Shown piece by piece: positions 12,114 to 24,680 of a DNA stretch of 64,000 bases (position 1 is its first letter; each line of letters opens with the position of its first letter). Made by a program: the position numbers and the translations under genes. The stretch is from Typhlomys cinereus (Eukaryota; Chordata; Mammalia; Rodentia; Platacanthomyidae): assembly GCA_023101885.1 (NCBI GenBank), contig JALPQD010000005.1, forward strand, positions 3,677,020 to 3,741,019, read 5' to 3'. Under the pieces are notes generated by a model. It saw only the letters and a list, made by a program, of their open reading frames with translations, was not told the DNA's origin and ran no database searches.

Positions 12114-12164
12114 TATGTATGCTTGTACATATGTACGCATGCTTATGTATGTATGCATCATGGT

Positions 12165-12275
12165 CAAGTGAACAGAGGTCAGAGGATAGCTTTCAGAAGT
12201 TGATTCTCTTGAACTCAGGTCTTCAGCTTGTGTAACAAGCCCCTTTACCCACTGATCCATCTCGAGGTATCAACT
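12165..12275 (-). mobile_element. B3/RSINE1-like fragment
   Basis: gaggtcagaggatagctttc, tgaactcaggtcttcagctt and a head ending ctgatccatctcgagg; antisense. Confidence 0.55.
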
Positions 12276-13809
12276 AGATTCTAGGATGAAGAGCTTCTTT
12301 TTTTTCTTATGTCCCCTTAATTTCTCTGTCTTTCTGTTTTGCTTGAAGAGAATAAAAAATTACCATTTTGATTGCTCTTCTTTTGTGTGTCCTTGTAAAA
12401 TAGGAAGTAGGTTATTGACTGAGCATAAGGTGGATAGGAGGCGGTATAAATAAATTTGAAGGAAGAGAAAAAGATTGGCTAGAAAAAGGATAATGGGATA
12501 GTGAGTGAACTCAGGCTAATATGTAATATTAAAAACCTCTTAGTTTGACAGAAATCTCAAAATATGACCAGTCAGCATGATTCTTTTACTTTACCCTTCT
12601 TCAGTAGCATAAGGAAGGATTGCTGAAAAACTAAACATAAAATCAGGGTTGAAATTTGACCGTGAGTTCCAATATGTGTAAAGATGGAAATGAAGATGGG
12701 GAAGGATTAGTGATAGTAATGATGCAGTCTTATTAATGGGCCCAGTCTCTGTGAGTCAAAAAGTTGCTGGACCTGGAGTTTTAAAGGGAAGTAGAGTAAA
12801 CAGGGAGAATAATGTTCTTGAGTTAATGTGTAGGTGTGAGGTAGAAGGGGACATGTCGCGGTTAATGCTAACAACAATGGAGGAATCCATGAGAGTGTGA
12901 GGTTGAAAAAGGTAAAGGTATAATAAGGATTAGAAAGAGAAGTTAAAAAAGAAATTGGGTAGTTTGAAGTCATTGTAAGCTTAATTTAAAATTGAGTTAA
13001 AAATTTTAAGTTGCAATATGGGTGAGTTTCTCAAATAAACAACTTTTAACTTAAACATGAAAATGATTAAGTTGATATATAAAAGCCTCAGGGTTTTTGT
13101 TTGCTTGTTTGTTTGTTTTTTGCTGTGGAAGAGGAGTAGATACTACTGATTGATCTTGAAAAATAATTACTTTTTAAATTCCAAAAAAACCCAAAACTTT
13201 TGTAGTCCTTAGGAGTTAAAAGACGGAGAAAAGTCAGTTGTATTAGGTCTTTTAAAATGTTTTCTGTTAGTATTTTGGTATTCAGAAGTGCTTGAGAAAC
13301 TTTGGCAGGATATTAGAGCCATAAAATAAGTCCAAACTAGGACAGAAAAGTCATTATTCTGCTTTTCAGTGAAGAAAGTCTTCTTTAAATTAGTACTTTA
13401 TTGAAACTTCATTTGGATGCAAGGGTGTATCACAGTATTTATAAAAACAATTGCATATTAAAAAGTTACTTAAAATGTGTAACAAACATTTTGTGATATA
13501 ATTATTAATTATATTTAAAGTAGATAAAAAAGTAGCACACATTACAGTATATTGTTAGAGCAACATATAATTTGTGTTATATAGACTGGACATTTAAATT
13601 GATACTGATGCTAACTTTTGAACTATTTTCCTTTTATTTCGAAGTAGGTAAGATGAAGCAACTTAAATGTTTTATAAAACTAAAAAGAAATGCCTGAAGG
13701 AAACAGAAAAGAGCTTTCTTCAGTTTAAATAGGAAGGACAAAACGCTAATGGAGAAATTCATTTAATAGAAGTTGTGGTATGAAGGAGTGTGTTTGAAAA
13801 GGAAAAAAG

Positions 13810-14091
13810 AGGGCTTGGGTTAGAATTCTCCCTCAAAAGCAGAGGCAAACTTGAAGGTCTTGAGTTTGAATCCCAGGTCCCACATGGAAACTGCGTGTGG
13901 CCTGCACTTTCTGCTCTGGTGGACGGGGCCTGGGAAATTCCAGAGCTAAGCAAAAAGAAGGTAGAAACAATCCAGGATGATTCCTGAGGTCACCTTTGGC
14001 CCTCCACAGGAACACATAGTGTTCTGTGATACATGCGCACACACACACAAGTACATACACATGTATGTGCACATAAATAAAGTTAAAAAAA
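13810..14091 (+). mobile_element. Lineage-specific SINE, older subfamily
   Basis: Sense copy with a decayed head but a clear body (ccaggatgattcctgagg) and tail ending ataaataaagtt. Flanked by gaaaaggaaaaaag and gaaaaggaagaaag. Confidence 0.8.
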
Positions 14092-14381
14092 GAAAAGGAA
14101 GAAAGAAATGACTGAAGCAAGAAGGTCAAGATTGGGACTGTATTAGTTGTCTGCAATGAGTGTAAAGGTAAAACACAATGTGATGATTGACTTTCCGATG
14201 ACTTGTATTCTTATTTCCAACCCATAGATATTTTAGAGCAGGTTTGTTTTTTGTTTGTTTGTTTGTTTGTGTCTGTGTTTTGTTGTTCTGTGTATTTTCA
14301 GACTCAGAATAGAGGCAGATTATGATTTACTTGAAACTGCTTGGCGATCAGAGGGGATTGTCTTTGAAGATTTAGGATTGT

Positions 14382-14757
14382 AATGGTTACTCCTAACTAT
14401 TGCTGTGAGAGAATGTTCAGAATCAATCAACTTAAGGGAAAAAGGGAGATTTATTCAACTTAGGGATCCAGAGGCAACATGGCTGGTGGCTGAAGCTGGA
14501 GGCAGCTCACTGCAGACATTCAGTAGGCTAGTGGGTGACAGCTGAAGGCTGGAAGATTCCTGGAGTCTCTCTTCTTCTCAGTCTTCTGTTCTGTGGTTCT
14601 TTCTATCTGGCCCACTGCTGGAGGTTCCAATCTGATCTAGGCTTGGTCTTTGTATTATAAATCTATCGATCCAGATAATAATCTCTTCAGGTGGTCTCAG
14701 CTGATCTTAGTTAATGCCAGGTGTGGTCAAGTTGACACCCAAGATTAACTATCACAT
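14382..14757 (-). mobile_element. LTR-like repeat, family B, copy 1
   Basis: Antisense element sharing agatttattcaacttaggg, tggctgaagctggaggcag and caagttgacacccaagatta with the copy at 22968. Confidence 0.6.
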
Positions 14758-14816
14758 AGGATTTCATTTTTTTGTTTCACTTTTTTTTTGAACAGAAACC
14801 ACTGTGCTGCTAGCAG

Positions 14817-14897
14817 ATTCTTCCGCCTGATCTTCCTGCCTTAGCTCCAGAAGTTAGTGTGTACAATTTTGTATCACCATGTTCAGGCCCATGCCCA
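14817..14897 (-). mobile_element. B1-like fragment
   Basis: Antisense gatcttcctgccttagctcc and a degenerate caggcccatgccc end. Confidence 0.45.
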
Positions 14898-14949
14898 GCT
14901 TCTTGACTTCTTAAAGAAAAATTTACTTTATATTATGATAGTTAACATC

Positions 14950-15427
14950 ATTTCTCTTATGTTAGTTTTTCCATTGCTGTGATAAATACATGAGAAAAAC
15001 CAATATAAGAAAGGAAAGATTTATTTTGTTTTATAGTTTCAATAAATGGTAAGTGATTCAATTGTTTCTGGATCTTGGGTGAGGCAGAGTGTCTTGGTGG
15101 GTAAAGGACAGCCATGGTGGGCGAAGGACGGGTGCATTAGAACTGCTCTTTTGAAAGCCAGGAGGAGAGAATTAACAGGTAGGGGTTGGGCCAAGATACG
15201 CTCTTCAGTGACATGCCCAGCAGCCTGCTTCTTCCAACTCCCTAGTCCCACCTTTCACACTTCTACCATCTCTCAATAGTCTCTTCAGATTTCGAACTTA
15301 TTAATGACCCATTGATTAAGTCAGCATCTCATTATCTGATCACCTTTTAAAACACCTTCTCATGTACTTCTAGAGGCATTACTAATCTTAGTCTAATCAA
15401 ATTGACAGCCAGGCATAACCATCATAC
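14950..15427 (-). mobile_element. LTR-like repeat, family C
   Basis: Antisense element running from ttttccattgctgtgataaa to cagccaggcataaccatcat. It has the general shape of rodent LTRs whose sense end reads tatcacagcaatggaaaaa. No partner copy is in the window. Confidence 0.5.
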
Positions 15428-15689
15428 TTCCCTTTTCAGCTGTTTTCTGTCAGGTTTTTAAATTTGTTTTGATCATTAATGGGTTGACCATAAAAGACTG
15501 AATGACTCTTATTAAAAGTAACCATTTGTGTGTATGTTTGGGTTAAAGAGGTTATAGTTTTGAATTTGAATGTGTTCCTTTCATTAAAATTCCCTGGTTT
15601 TGATCAGTTTTTCATCTTTTTAATTCTTTAATGAAAAAATACCATCATTATTCACAGTAGGTACACATTTGGATACATAGAATTAAAAC

Positions 15690-15892
15690 TGGAGTCACTG
15701 GTATATCTCAGCAAATAAAGGAATTTCTTGTAGGGTCTGATGACCCACAGCTCATGTGGTGCAAAGAACTAATAGAAGTTTCCTTCCTCCAACCTCCATA
15801 AGTATGGTAGCACCTATACACACACATGCACACGCTGCACACACACACACACACACGCATACACACTCACCAATGTAAAGTAATATTTTTAA
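15690..15892 (+). mobile_element. RSINE1-like element
   Basis: Sense element with ggtctgatgacccacagctc and a CA-rich tail (cacacacgctgcacacac). Confidence 0.6.
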
Positions 15893-15894
15893 GA

Positions 15895-16078
15895 ATATGT
15901 AAAATCGATCTTGTGAGATAGTTCAGTGTATCAGGAGGTGTCATTCCTGGAAGCCCACATGGTTGGTGGAGAGAAATGATTTCTGAAAATTGTTTTCTGA
16001 CCTCTATTCATGCACCATAGAATGTCATTCATATGGTACCTTCCCCCCCAATTAAATAAGTAAAGCAAAAAAGAGTTT
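15895..16078 (+). mobile_element. RSINE1-like element
   Basis: Second sense copy directly after the first, with ttgttttctgacctctattc and gcaccatagaatgtcattc. Confidence 0.6.
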
Positions 16079-16459
16079 AAGAAGTTACTTAGTGTTGTAC
16101 TATTTTGGCTACCAACCAGCTATAGACAGAGCAATTAAGTGTCAATTTTCATATTTATTAAAACGAGAGACCTGGAACCAAAATTTACTAATAAATGTTG
16201 ATTACAAAGCTTAACCAAATAATACTGTCTTGCAGTAGAAAGAAAATGTGATTTAGAGTGAAAACTGTAGATGACTTTCTTTACTTTAGAAATTTGGTTT
16301 CCATATCTATAAAGTATCCTGTTTTCACTAAAGCTTTGTAGATGACATCTAGTAGCGTGCGTAAAAGCTTTGTAAATTCAAGGCACTGTGCACACAGTGA
16401 TTCAGTCAGCAGACCAACTTTATAATTGACATTCTTCTGCTTCTGCCAAGTTAATTTGT

Positions 16460-16545
16460 AAGCTGGGTGTGGTGGTACACATCTGTAATCCTGGCACTTG
16501 AGAGGTGGAGACAGGAGGATTGTGACATTCCATTTCCAACATCAG
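16460..16545 (+). mobile_element. B1-like SINE
   Basis: agctgggtgtggtggtacac and tctgtaatcctggcacttga are the 5' part of B1. Confidence 0.75.
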
Positions 16546-16606
16546 TCAATTTTGGATTGTGTTTAAATGTTATTCAAGTAAACAACTAGTTAAACTAAAG
16601 AATTTA

Positions 16607-16780
16607 ATTTTATTTGTTGAAAGAGAGAGAGAGAAAGAGCGAGCACATGATAACTGTATTTCCCTGTGGAGGAACAAGGGTAACTTTGGGAATCATTCTG
16701 GATTGCTTCTACCTCCCTTTTGCTTCATTCTGGGTTCCAAGCTCCACCCACCAGGACCCAAAGGGCAGGCCACTTGGTGG
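16607..16780 (-). mobile_element. 5'-truncated lineage-specific SINE
   Basis: Antisense copy that stops mid-body and lacks the tRNA-like head, yet is flanked by a target-site duplication: taaactaaagaattta (16591) and taaagctaaagaattta (16781). This is the signature of incomplete target-primed reverse transcription. Confidence 0.8.
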
Positions 16781-16969
16781 TAAAGCTAAAGAATTTAAAA
16801 TGAACATTTATTCACCAAATGTTTTAATTTTTAAACACTTATCTTGTTTGGACCTTACCATATGTTTGTCTTTTATTATTTGTATAAGTGTTGCTTATTT
16901 CTCTGCTTCCTGTTCAGACTTGAACTTGAATCTTCCCTTACATCCTTTTTCCCTCCCTTCTTTTTTTAA

Positions 16970-16970
<1 letters not shown>

Positions 16971-17033
<63 letters not shown>

Positions 17034-17035
17034 AA
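16971..17035. repeat. TCTG/TCTA tetranucleotide microsatellite
   Basis: About four TCTG units followed by about twelve TCTA units. Its open frame, an SIYL-type repeat, is not coding. Confidence 0.9.
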
Positions 17036-17052
17036 TCACATAATGTCTTGTT

Positions 17053-17283
17053 GAATTGGAGAGATGGTTCAAGGATTAAGACTCTGCCTCACAAGTAGAA
17101 GGTCCTGAATTCGGGTCCCAGGTCTCACATAAAAGTGCCAGGCAGATATGGCAGTGGCCTGCACTTCCTATCCTGGTGGGTGGCGCCTGGAAACAATCCA
17201 GGATGACTCCCAAAGTCACTCTTGGTGCCCTTTGATATACATGCGTGCACACACATTCACACACAGGCAGCAACAACAAAAAA
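17053..17283 (+). mobile_element. Lineage-specific SINE, older subfamily
   Basis: Sense copy starting ttggagagatggttcaagg, with body cctgcacttcctatcctgg and an ACAC tail ending in a CAACAACAA run instead of AATAAA. It follows a TCTA microsatellite closely. Confidence 0.8.
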
Positions 17284-17317
17284 GGAAATCCGATTATGGA
17301 ATTCTAGTTGGCATGAT

Positions 17318-17398
17318 ATTTGCAGTATAGTCAGGGTTGGCTTTGAATGGGTGGCAATCCTCCTCTTTTAGTCTCCAAGAGCTGGGGTTACAGATTTT
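17318..17398 (-). mobile_element. B1-like fragment
   Basis: tagtcagggttggctttgaa and gagctggggttacag, antisense. Confidence 0.6.
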
Positions 17399-18399
17399 AA
17401 ATGGTTATATCATAGTTTCAAGGCTTGTCCCTAGAGTATATTTTCCTCCCCAAGTTTGAGCTTACTGCTGTTCCACTGGATGTAAAGCAAAGGCTGCTTC
17501 ACTTGTGTCCAAGCTGGTATATTTTACATTCATTTTCTTTTTCAAGCTGATTGCTTTTTTTAAAGTGTTTTTTTATTTGTGACCTAAATTTTTTTCATTT
17601 GTAATTTAAAGGTTTAATAAGGCCTTAATTAGAATATACTTAGCACAATTATTGGGCTCCTCTTAATATTTTTCTACTCGCACAGTCAGCTAGTACATTT
17701 TGTTTCGTATTTTTAAACCAGGGTTTAGCTGTGTACTCCAGGTGGATGTCAGAAAGTTGAAAAATGGTCCCCTGACGTAGAGCTGTGTGTTTTTGTAACA
17801 AATATTTGGAGAAGGAATATGGAGATTGTTTACATTAAACCTATGTTGGCTGTAGATCAAGAAGGACAAAGTAGCACAAAGTGGAAAGGAATACTTTGGG
17901 ATAGTAGGACAGAAGACCCTAAGAAGTAATTCTTTCCTGGATCTGCATTGGTTGGGATTAAATTTATATGTAAGCAAAACTAGGTAGACTTGTGTAGGAT
18001 TTAAGTTAAAGTTTCAACATGCATTCAGAAATGTGAATGTCTTGGTTTCTGCTTGCAGCTGTTCGCTAATTCCCGTGTTTCCCATACCTTCCCAAAAGAA
18101 ATTTTCTTTTATTGCACACTATTGGAAATGTCTTTGCTAAAAGGAAAAAATTATTCCTTTTGCTATCAAGTTTTTTTTTTCTTTCCATAGTATCAGTCAA
18201 TTTTCCATCTCTCCAGATATGAACTAGATGTTTCACAATTCAGTTCAATTCATATTCAGTCAACAATGACCTGTAGTTATCGTTGACCTCATTGGTTTAA
18301 GGGCTCAAGCTCAGCAAGACTTGTCCCTACTTTAGATACTATTATAAGTCCTGGGCCTAGTATTTTTCAACTTGACTGTAAATCAGGTTTTCTTACCTT

Positions 18400-18955
18400 C
18401 TCAAGTTGAATAATTTGCTGTAAAGACTCACAGAATTCAGAGAACTCAAATCTATTACTGGTTTATTTTAAATAATATAGATGAATAGCTTTATGATGTA
18501 AGTTGGCATACAGAAAGTTCCCGAATATAACACCTTTGCTTCTTGTGGAGTTGAGGGTATACAACACTCAATACACATGGCAGTATTTGCCAACTAAGAA
18601 GCTCTCCAAACCCATTATTGAGAATTTTTATTGAGATTCCTTGATTTAGGTATGATTTGGTTATATTGGTTGAACTCAGATCTTCTCTCCCTTTTCAGGG
18701 GTCTGAAAGTTCTAGACCTCTAATGATATGGTTGGTTCCTTTGGCCAACAGCCTTTATCTTCATAGTTGCCTCATTGGAATGAATTTAAGATTGGTTCAG
18801 AGGGGTTGTGACACACCCATCTCACAGGGAAGGAAGAAGTTGTTGCCTTTAAAATCAGTGAGAAAGTGTGTCACTATCACTTAGGAAATTCCAAGGATTT
18901 TAGAAGCTCTGTGCTAAGAACTGGGAGTCAAGACCCAGAAAATATTTCATGTTGT
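18400..18955 (-). mobile_element. Old LTR-like remnant
   Basis: It contains gctgtaaagactcacagaat, ccaactaagaagctctcc and ggggtctgaaagttctagac, phrases I associate with an old mammal-wide LTR in antisense. The identity is tentative; a 75-codon open frame here is not a gene. Confidence 0.4.
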
Positions 18956-18959
18956 TTTG

Positions 18960-19175
18960 TTAAAATGTTTTATTTATTTGAGAGAGAGGGAGAAGAGTGG
19001 GAAAGAGGGAGAAGAGTGGGAAAGAGAGAGAAGATGCACACATACATGTCATGGTGCTTGAGTGGAGGACAGCTTTTGGGGTCTGTACCCTCCTTCCACC
19101 ATGTGGACTTAGGAGGATGGGATTCGTATCACTAGAGCAGACACCTTACCCCCAGAGCTGTCTTGCTAGCTCCTA
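18960..19175 (-). mobile_element. B3/RSINE1-like element
   Basis: Antisense with a GA-rich end, gtggaggacagcttttgggg, ccttccaccatgtggactt and head cagagctgtcttgctagctc. Confidence 0.5.
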
Positions 19176-19714
19176 CTTATTCATTATTTTGTAGTAAGAA
19201 TGCTAATTTAAAACAGCATGATTGGGCTAGGGAGATAAGGGGTTTAAGCCTTCGCTTTCTGTTTCAGTAATGAAATATTTAGAATCACTTTTTGTGAGCT
19301 ACTAAAGGATAGATGTATTGAAGATTTATTCTCAATAATAAATGACTTTAGCAAGAACAATGTTTCATGAAAAACCATGTACTAAGTACTGATAAAGGAG
19401 TGTGCTAACTGGAATTTGATTTATTATGCCATTGGCCTATGCTTTGAAGAAATTCAAAGGGAAAGGGAAACAAGATTGAAATTTACTTATTTCCTTCATG
19501 GATAAACACAGAAAATGAATGTAAGGAGCATCATAGAATTTTGAAGTATATGGCTGTTAATTTTAACAAATAATGTCTATAATATAAAAGACCATTTACA
19601 ATATTTCCAAAAGAAATAGGGAGGGACCATTGAAAAATCTTTGTTTCTCACAGGATTTTCTTTACTATAGCTCTTGGATGTTTCAAATTTATTGACCTTT
19701 TTAAAAAAATGGTC

Positions 19715-19785
19715 GTGAATAATATATATAACATAATATATAAAATATATATTTTGTATATATAATGTGAATATATATATATCAA
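19715..19785. repeat. AT-rich low-complexity tract
   Basis: Mostly alternating A and T (atatatataacataatata and similar). Confidence 0.75.
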
Positions 19786-21175
19786 ATGTTTTGGAAAACT
19801 TTGTTTCTCCAAAGAATAAAAGCAAAGTTCTCATAGTTACTGATCAGTTGCTTTTCCAAAGAAATCTGAATTATGGAGAAAGTATTTTCAATGACTGTTT
19901 GGAAATGCATCTATCAATTATCTATGTCATACTGTTCATACTGTATCGGTGTATTTAAAGCTCTTAGAAACAGATTTCTTGCTTGTATCAAAAGACAAAA
20001 TTTAAATGTGATAAATATGATAATTGTCCCTTGTAATTCTGTAATTGGGTAACTCTTATAAAAATGCAAGGCATGTTCTGCAGAATTGAGCACAGAATAT
20101 TGGTTTTACACAGAGAAGGGCTGAGGAAAGCAGAAACAGGAGGCAAAAAACAATTTGGGTGTTTCAAAGTTATGTTAGTTGTAGAAGTTGGAGACTCCTA
20201 ATGCAAGTTTAGCACTGGCCTGATTGGAAATGTGTCCATCTCTCAATGTTTCTTCCTCTCCTGATTTCTCAGGTAAAATAAAGAACTTAGCTCTGCTTTG
20301 TGGATGAGGCTTGAACACAAGCATCTCCTTAGCTTGCTCTGTAGGAACCTGGAGGAGTTGGTCTCTCAGGCTGAAACAGCAGCATCCTAGAAGTTTCATG
20401 ATGTGTTGAGGAGAGTAAAGTTTTAGTGTTCTACAGACAAATAGAATCAAAGGTATTCATACACATACTCTATAGAGAGGGTTTTCGTTTTGTTGCTTTA
20501 TTTTATTAACCTTACTTATTTTCCATACAAATGGGCAAATAGTACTATTGCTAGGAACTTGGATGTAGAAGCAATCTCCAGCTAGACACTGGCCACTAAG
20601 GCTCAACTGACAAATGAACACATGAGGTATCGTACTTCTGTGGTAAATGAATCAGTAAAGGGGTATCAAGAACAATGCATGGAAAAGGAAAGTGCAAAAA
20701 TTACCTTTCTAATCTCATGGAAAATGACAGGAGTCAAGGGGTAAGACAGAAGTCAGTCTTAGGGAACTCTCGTAAGAAATCACAGACAGTTCCTCAGTTA
20801 CACTTCCCTCTGTTTCTTCTGAATTTGTTTATCTTCTCTGTGAATATTGCTCACTAGTTTTATCATTCATCTGTTTATTGGGCGTGGCTAGTCAAAAATT
20901 AGGAAGTTGGTGAACTTGTCTCTTATTTCCTGCAGGTTAGTGGTCTTTACCTTTTATAATCTTCCTGTTTATTCTTGCTGGTCTACTCTGTTTCTCTGGT
21001 TTCCTGGCCTATCTTTGCAACCATCTTTCTTTTTTTCCCCCCTCAATTGTTGCCATAGGCTATGGCAATCCTACATAGTCCTATAGACCTGCTTCAGTTT
21101 TCCTGGGCCCAGTGCTAGCCCACTGTGCATAAGCTAGTAGAGAGCTAGTGACAACTATACTTAGAGAAGTTTCTT

Positions 21176-21222
21176 TTAAAGATAGGGCAAGCTCTTTATC
21201 CACTGACCCACCTTTCCAGCCC
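21176..21222 (-). mobile_element. tRNA-derived SINE head fragment
   Basis: ctttatccactgacccacct and ttccagcccg, the head of a B2/B4-type SINE in antisense. Confidence 0.5.
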
Positions 21223-22187
21223 GAATATTAACCTTTTCTAAAAAAACACCTTCATAAATATCCAGAGTAATGTTTCACCAAATAAGTATTTGGGCATTGT
21301 GGCTCAGAGAAGTTGACATAAAATTAGACATTGTACTTTCAATGAAGCTTGAGTCCATTGATTAAAAACATAAAAATGCAATGTTTCTGGCTAGTTTGTA
21401 AAGGTAAAGAAGTGATTTCAAGGAAATTTACTAGCCATATTGACAAATGTAGTTGAAAAAGTAGTGAATTCTAAAAATTAATAACAGAGTCACAATCAAT
21501 AGTGAGTTTCCACCTCCCATTGAATTCTTTGTTTTGACAAGTCATTTGTTTTTCTAGTTATAAACGACTACTAAACACTATAAACATCACTGTTTAGAAC
21601 CAGAAATCTGTAGATTATTTTATTCTTTGTTGAAAACAAAATTCTAACAAATTGAGTTATAGATCTAAATTGACTTTTTCATGATACATGAATCAAGACA
21701 GCCTATTGTGTATAACATACAATGAATAATAGCAGAAAAATGGGTTTATAAGGTGGAGATAGAACAATTGAAAAATACTGATCAGGCTGCTGCAGGTTAC
21801 TTTTGTAAAGTTAGGACCGAGTGAGTTGCTAATTATGCTGCCTCAGGAAGAACTGGCCTGATTGGGACCCATCTGCTTCCTTAGAGTGTCAGTGGATTAC
21901 ATGCCATTATTATGTAAGAGTGACCCCTTTTTGATTTAGCCTGTTCTGTTGGGACTCAGTTCAGAAATGTAGTCCAAATGGTCTCCCATAATTTTTATTT
22001 AGAAATAGTGAAATATATTCACTTCATTGGTCATAAAGTATTCTTGCTAATGTTTTTCAAAATCATAGCTTTTGCTTGTTAAATAACATTACAATGATTC
22101 TATTCCTATCTCTTCCTTGTTTTATTCCTTTTTTGTGGATTTCAGAATTATATAATAGCATATCATTTGATTTAAAAAGAAACACAT

Positions 22188-22431
22188 ACAGGGCTAGAGA
22201 GATGGCTCAGGGGTTAAGACTCTGCCTTGCAAGCAGAAGGTCCTGAGTTCAGATCCCAGGTCCCACATAAAAATACCAGGTGGAAATAGTGGCGGCCTGT
22301 ACTTCCAGCCTTGGTGGGCGTGGCCTGGGAAATCCCAGAGTGAAGCAAAAGGGAGGAGAAGCAATCCAGGATGATTCTTGAAGTCATGTTTGGTCCTCCA
22401 CAGGGACATTCTGTGCCCTCTGATACACACA

Positions 22432-22482
<51 letters not shown>

Positions 22483-22503
22483 TGCAAAAAGAAAACAGAT
22501 AAG
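22188..22503 (+). mobile_element. Lineage-specific SINE, older subfamily
   Basis: Full-length sense copy with a perfect CA run of about 50 bases. Flanked by ttaaaaagaaacacat (22172) and ttaaaaagaaacacac (22504), a 16-bp duplication with one mismatch. Confidence 0.92.
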
Positions 22504-22557
22504 TTAAAAAGAAACACACTAATTATCTCTACTACCTGTTTACACTTTTTTTTAGTG

Positions 22558-22615
22558 GAGCTTATGCTAAATACCTTTGGAATCTTGAGCTTATGCTAAA
22601 TGTCTTTGGAATCTT
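22558..22615. repeat. 29-bp tandem duplication
   Basis: Two adjacent copies beginning gagcttatgctaaat and ending ctttggaatctt, with two mismatches. Confidence 0.85.
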
Positions 22616-22967
22616 TATGTAAAAAATAAAGACAGGAAATTTGATGAAGATTGTGGGAAGTGAAGCCTTAGAAGCAGTTTGGAAAAATTATTGAGGATTG
22701 TTCAGGCTTTGGAGTGTTCTCTGTGGGATTTTGTGTTGTTGAGACTTTTCAGTTTGAAAGAGAATTCTAGTTATAATAGGTATTATGCAGATTAAGTTTA
22801 CTGAACAGTGCATTTTTCTGCACTGATTTGGAAACCAAAGGATAGAAAGATGCTGATACAAATAGAATAGTAATATAAAATATATGTATATGTGGATTTA
22901 GCTGTAATTAGCTTTTAGTTGTAAAAGTTTTAAATAATTTAAGATGGAAAAAGGTGTAATGTTGTAA

Positions 22968-23680
22968 TGGTTACTGTTAATTATTACTGTGAGAGAGCAC
23001 CCAAAGTCAAATAACTTTTTTTTTTAAATTTATTCAATTGTGCACGCGCGTGTGTGTATGTATGTGTGTTTGTGTAGAACCAAGGGCAAATTCGGGAGCC
23101 ACCATGGACCACCTCCACCTCCTCCTTGTTTACTCTGCCCAGGGATTCACAGGCTCCGCCCTACCAGGACCAGAAAGCGCAGGCCACCCCCACTTCAGCC
23201 CAGTGTCTATACTTGGGGTCTGGCATCCGAACCCAGGACCTTCCGCCTGCAAGGCAGATGCTTAACCCCTGAGCCACCTCTGCAACCCCCAAAGTCAAAT
23301 AACTTAAGGGAGTAAAGGAAATTTATTTATCTTATAGTTCCAGAGGGGAAACAGTCTTTCATGGTATAGGCGACATGGCTAGTGGCTGGAGCTGGAGGCA
23401 GGCTACGTTACCGACACTGCAAAATCCAGTAGGCTAGTGGGTGAGGATTGAAGGCTGGAGGATTCCTGGAGAATCTCTCTGCTTCCCAGTCTTTTGTTTT
23501 GTGGTTCCTTTTATCTGGTCCACTACTGGGAGGTTCCAATGAGATCTAGGGAGGTTCCAGTGGGGTCTAGGGTCTTTGTATTGTAAATATATTGATCCAG
23601 ATAATCTCTTTAGGTAGTTTCAGCTGATCTTAGTTAATACCAGGTGTATCAAATTGACACCCAGGATTAACTGTCACAAT
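22968..23680 (-). mobile_element. LTR-like repeat, family B, copy 2, split by a SINE
   Basis: Same family as 14382 (ggctagtggctggagctgga, tcagctgatcttagttaata), interrupted by the younger SINE at 23018-23290. The right end reads aattgacacccaggatta. Confidence 0.65.
23018..23290 (-). mobile_element. Lineage-specific SINE, younger subfamily, nested in an LTR
   Basis: Antisense copy inside an older LTR-like element. A perfect 15-bp duplication, aaagtcaaataactt, lies at 23003-23017 and 23291-23305, so the SINE split the LTR after the LTR was already in place. Confidence 0.93.
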
Positions 23681-23794
23681 TGTAAAAGGGAAATGATTTA
23701 TTAATAAGTAATAAACATGATTAAATCATGGTTGATCAACAAATCCTTGGAAATTAAAAACGGGATTATTTTAAATGTTTTGTCAGCTGAGGGG

Positions 23795-23795
<1 letters not shown>

Positions 23796-23826
<31 letters not shown>
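23796..23826. repeat. GA microsatellite
   Basis: About fifteen GA units. Confidence 0.85.
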
Positions 23827-23829
<3 letters not shown>

Positions 23830-24526
23830 CCATATCATTCATCAGTTTGGAGCTTATTCTTAAAGGAGAGGAAATGATTGGCTGGCAGCAGTGGAGGGAA
23901 TATTTTTGAAGATTGGAAGAGCCTTGCATGATTGTGATGCTCTGTTGTGGAGTTTACTACATTGCAGAATATTTTTATAGCATTTCCTTAAGAGTCTTGA
24001 TAACCTTGTACAATATGAAACATATGGTAAATAGCATCTCAAAATTGAACTCAAGGATATTTGATTTTATTCTGTACAGTTCTTCAAGAATGCTTGGAAT
24101 GGTGCCAGACTTGGTATTCAGGTCTTGGAATACAGTTGAAATGCATGTTCCATTCCTTAGTATACAATGACAAGTGAATAAAAGAGCAATTTTAGGGATC
24201 CTTAAGATTTAGAAAAAGACTGTTTTTCTCCATCTGAGCGATTAGAACCAATTTCTGTAGACTGTAGTAACCTGAATCTCAATAGGAATGAGAGTTGTTA
24301 CAAAAAGTTGAAGGGTCAAATGTTGAACTGTTAAACAGTATAGTTAAAAGACCTCTGGCACAAAGTATTAGGACTTTTGCTTAGGAATCTAGTTGTATAT
24401 CTCGAGGTGTCTGGGGACCAGCTTATTCCTTTTATGCCTCATTGCTTCTCTGTACAGGTATCAGAAGCTGGTATTTGTGACTAAAATTTTAGGCTTTTCC
24501 AATGTGTTTTTACTTTCTTTTTCTAG

Positions 24527-24642
24527 GATCAGTTCGACAGCTTAGACAAGCATACACAATGGGGAATTGACTTCTTGGAGAGATATGCCAAATTTGTTAA
24601 AGAGAGGATTGAAATTGAGCAGAACTATGCGAAACAACTGAG
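24527..24642 (+). CDS. Fnbp1l: Fnbp1l exon 2: start of F-BAR domain
   Basis: 116 nt, phase 0 in, two bases of a split Arg codon out. It encodes residues 9-46 plus part of 47, beginning [20 protein letters not shown] and continuing through [18 protein letters not shown], the FCH signature of CIP4/FBP17/Toca-1 proteins. It forms the first F-BAR helix and includes Lys33 and Arg35, positions that in the family contact acidic lipid head groups. The acceptor follows a T-rich tract (ttttctag) and the donor is AG|gtaagt, a strong consensus. A lineage-specific SINE begins only 38 nt after the donor. Confidence 0.97.
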
Positions 24643-24680
24643 GTAAGTTCATTTTTCACTTCTTATAAATGAAGTTATAA

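Larger units (their letters stand above)
1..24526 (+). other. Fnbp1l intron 1 (3' part)
   Basis: No coding exon was recognised before 24527. The sequence is AT-rich and carries ten copies of the lineage-specific SINE on both strands plus two partial ones, five LTR-like elements in antisense or sense, B1, B4 and RSINE1 fragments and several microsatellites, each listed separately. Between them (for example 540-990, 1310-1915, 2045-3480, 6870-7920, 12280-13800, 19180-21170, 21230-22170, 23700-24500) is unassigned unique-looking sequence. Open frames there are short and lack conservation or splice context. Confidence 0.85.

Noticed and set aside
11809..12171. 120-codon open frame
   Set aside because: It reads through an antisense LTR-like element whose relatives at 3826 and 42594 do not keep the frame open.
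16971..17035. CRISPR-like array
   Set aside because: It is a tetranucleotide microsatellite with no spacers, in a mammalian intron.
18657..18884. 75-codon open frame
   Set aside because: It lies in an antisense LTR-like remnant and shows no splice or homology support.
1..24526. First coding exon or promoter of Fnbp1l
   Set aside because: I found neither a MSWGTELW-type coding start followed by a donor nor a CpG-rich segment, so exon 1 is taken to lie upstream.
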